Made by a program: the position numbers and the translations under genes. Source: Candidatus Arcticimaribacter sp. UBA7428 (GTDB lineage: Bacteria > Bacteroidota > Bacteroidia > Flavobacteriales > Flavobacteriaceae). From it: a stretch of 15,434 nt of DNA. Under the pieces are notes generated by a model that made no database searches, had not been told where the DNA came from, and saw only the letters and a list, made by a program, of their open reading frames with translations. The DNA is taken from NCBI GenBank assembly GCA_002477625.1, contig DLQQ01000050.1:1-15434 (forward strand). Reading direction: 5' to 3'. Below, piece after piece: positions 13,648 through 15,434 of this stretch. Position 1 is the stretch's first letter. Each line of letters starts with the position of its first letter.

Positions 13648-15308
13648 TGAATCAATCTACCACCTATAGAATTCTTTTCGTTTGTACGGTTGTAGTGCTC
13701 GTTCAAATCCTTGCTTCGTTCTATACTGTGCGCTGGGATCTAACCAGTGACCATCGCTACTCTTTGTCCAATCCCAGTAAAGAATTTATAAAATCCATAG
13801 ATCAGCCCATTCGAATTGATGTTTTTTTAAATGGAAAACTCCCACAAGAATACCAGCGTTTGCGTTCAGAAACTGAGGTAATATTACAAAGTATAACCGC
13901 TCAAAACGATCGTTTTTACTATGAATTTATTGACCCCTTCAAAGGCTCCGACGATGCCGAGCAACTTCTAGAAGAAATGAATCAATACGGTCTTTTTCCT
14001 GAGCTTGTTGTAGAACGAGAAAATCAGGCCGTTGAGCAATCCTATGTTTTCCCTTGGATGTTATTGAATTATGGTGATCGAACCGTTCGTGTCTCCTTGC
14101 TTCAAAAGAATTTAGGCGATAGTCCCGAACAACGTATACTTCAATCCATACAGCAACTAGAATACGCAATACTGGATGGCGTTTATAAAATCCTTTTAGA
14201 AGAAAAAAAGAAAATTGCCGTACTGAGTTCCCACGAAACCTCAAAAGATATTTTAGTTACCAATTTCCTACAAGATCTACTGCCCTATTATAATTTAGCG
14301 GCTTTTGACCTTAAAGCATTTCCAGAAACTCCTGAGAAAACATTAGAGAACCTAAATCGTTTTGATTTGTTACTGGTTTCTAATCCCAAAAAGGTATTTT
14401 CAAATACAGATAAATTCATTCTTGATCAATACACACAACAAGGCGGTAATAGCATGTATTTAATTGATCCTGTACATGTGCAAAAGGATAGCTTATATGC
14501 ATTATCAGGAACAACGGTTAGTTATGGCAATGCACTCGAATTAGATGATTTATTTTTTAAGTTTGGGTTTCGTTTGCGACAAGAACTTGTAAAAGACCTC
14601 TACAGTGCTCCAATAGTACTGGCACAAGGGCAACAGAATGCTTCGCAATATTTACCATACCCATGGCCTTATAATCCGCTTGCAGCGCCTAATCAAGATC
14701 ACCCTATAGGTTCGGCTGTTGGTTCGGTACATTTTCAATTTGCAAGCCCCATCGATACGCTCAAGAATAAAGTGAAAAAAACAGTGTTGATTCAGTCTTC
14801 CTCCCTTTCCAAAATCGAAGGAATCCCCTCTCTTATTAACTTGTCTAGCGCAACAGAGCCGATCAAACCCTCGCTTTTTACAGACAGCAAGCAAACCCTA
14901 GGTGTTTTACTTGAAGGGCGATTCAATTCGCTATACACCAATCGAATTCAGCCTTTTGAATGGAAGTCCAAAGAAATTCAGCCGGCGCGTATGGCTATTT
15001 TCTCGGATGGAAACCTACTTGAAAATCAAATCGATAAAGGGCAACCGTTAGAATTAGGCTACGATAAGTGGACCAATAATTTTTATAGTAATAAGCAGTT
15101 CTTAAAAAATACAATTCATTATCTTATTGAAGACAATAGGTTTCTTAGCCTCCGTGCTAAAGAAATTAAAATCGCATTATTGGATACTGCTAAAACAGAA
15201 TCAGAATTGCTCTACTGGCGCTATTTTGGATTATTTGCACCTTTATTAATCCTCCTTATTCTCGGACTAATTTTTAATGGTTACCGACTCAAAAGTTATC
15301 GCCAATAA
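13647..15308 (+). CDS. gldG: Gliding motility-associated ABC transporter substrate-binding/auxiliary protein GldG
   Basis: A 553-residue protein anchored at both ends: one N-terminal membrane helix (about 8-26, ILFVCTVVVLVQILASFY) and one C-terminal helix (about 527-545) before a short basic tail. The large region between should face the periplasm and matches the ABC-transporter auxiliary domain of GldG (YSLSNPSKEFIKSIDQPIRIDVFLNG near the start, IAVLSSHET near the middle, LLVSNPKKVFSNTDKFILDQYTQQGG after it). It acts with GldF and GldA in the Gld ABC complex. It follows gldF with a 1-nt overlap. The dnaN start lies 66 nt downstream, the usual flavobacterial neighbourhood. Confidence 0.94.
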   Translation: MNQSTTYRILFVCTVVVLVQILASFYTVRWDLTSDHRYSLSNPSKEFIKSIDQPIRIDVFLNGKLPQEYQRLRSETEVILQSITAQNDRFYYEFIDPFKGSDDAEQLLEEMNQYGLFPELVVERENQAVEQSYVFPWMLLNYGDRTVRVSLLQKNLGDSPEQRILQSIQQLEYAILDGVYKILLEEKKKIAVLSSHETSKDILVTNFLQDLLPYYNLAAFDLKAFPETPEKTLENLNRFDLLLVSNPKKVFSNTDKFILDQYTQQGGNSMYLIDPVHVQKDSLYALSGTTVSYGNALELDDLFFKFGFRLRQELVKDLYSAPIVLAQGQQNASQYLPYPWPYNPLAAPNQDHPIGSAVGSVHFQFASPIDTLKNKVKKTVLIQSSSLSKIEGIPSLINLSSATEPIKPSLFTDSKQTLGVLLEGRFNSLYTNRIQPFEWKSKEIQPARMAIFSDGNLLENQIDKGQPLELGYDKWTNNFYSNKQFLKNTIHYLIEDNRFLSLRAKEIKIALLDTAKTESELLYWRYFGLFAPLLILLILGLIFNGYRLKSYRQ

Positions 15309-15347
15309 GTGTTGATAAGTTTCTTTCGCTTTTAAAAGCATTTAAAA

Positions 15348-15355
15348 TATCTTTG
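15348..15355 (+). promoter_or_regulatory. Probable -7 promoter element for dnaN
   Basis: TATCTTTG matches the Bacteroidota TAnnTTTG element exactly and ends 19 nt before the dnaN ATG, giving a short leader of about 12-15 nt. The -33 TTG is absent at the expected distance; that spot instead holds the perfect palindrome GCTTTTAAAAGC (15328-15339). Confidence 0.5.
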
Positions 15356-15374
15356 AATAAAACAGAGCCCATTT

Positions 15375-15434
15375 ATGAAATTCATTGTATCGAGTAATCA
15401 ACTACTCAAACAACTGCAAACCCTTGGTGGAGTT
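15375..15434 (+). CDS. dnaN: DNA polymerase III beta subunit (sliding clamp), first 20 codons only
   Basis: The ATG at 15375 opens a frame reading MKFIVSSNQLLKQLQTLGGV to the window edge. This matches the start of the flavobacterial DnaN clamp, whose first domain begins with the strand MKFIVSS and a helix with LLK.L..LGGV. The clamp encircles DNA and tethers the replicative polymerase. Its position right after gldF-gldG agrees with the gene order known for Flavobacteriaceae. About 350 residues lie outside the window, so the call rests on 20 residues plus context. Confidence 0.85.
   Translation, partial: MKFIVSSNQLLKQLQTLGGV

Noticed and set aside
1..15434. Defence system, CRISPR array, prophage, integrative element or biosynthetic cluster
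   Set aside because: No direct-repeat array, integrase, transposase, toxin-antitoxin pair or biosynthetic enzymes were found; nearly all the sequence is accounted for by core genes with conserved neighbours.

Overview
The window looks like chromosomal core sequence from a member of the Flavobacteriaceae (Bacteroidota). Evidence is the gldF-gldG gliding-motility pair directly before dnaN, Bacteroidota-type PEP carboxylase and topoisomerase IV proteins, low G+C, absence of clear Shine-Dalgarno sites, and several exact matches to the Bacteroidota -7 promoter element TAnnTTTG. No tRNA, rRNA, insertion sequence, CRISPR array or prophage module was seen. Genus and species cannot be read from the sequence.

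Layout. The left part (1-3652) is on the minus strand: a cytosolic M14-type metallocarboxypeptidase, an Lrp/AsnC regulator, and the first 658 residues of PEP carboxylase, which runs off the left edge. A 253-bp A+T-rich divergent region (3653-3905) follows, carrying a cluster of operator-like repeats. Rightwards from it run an XRE-type HTH regulator, a small lipoprotein and a TerC-family membrane protein. TerC meets parC tail to tail with a 4-nt overlap. The minus-strand block 5465-11982 holds parE-parC (topoisomerase IV) and phoH-purC, separated by a strikingly long perfect hairpin. From 12084 the plus strand carries a divergent DUF62/SAM-hydrolase-like gene, gldF and gldG in one tightly packed operon, then the first 20 codons of dnaN.

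How the genes work together. Most are housekeeping: anaplerosis (ppc), chromosome decatenation (parC/parE), purine synthesis (purC), RNA-related ATPase (phoH), the membrane part of the Gld ABC transporter (gldF/gldG) and the replication clamp (dnaN). The parts most worth a second look are the 24-bp-periodic operator array between the M14 and XRE genes, a terC gene that seems to lack any normal start codon and probably begins at an AUU overlapping the upstream stop codon, the 22-bp perfect inverted repeat at the purC stop codon, and a DUF62 protein without two of the three residues of the family's described Asp-Arg-His triad. I do not see a wholly new multi-gene system; the candidates are regulatory or residue-level.
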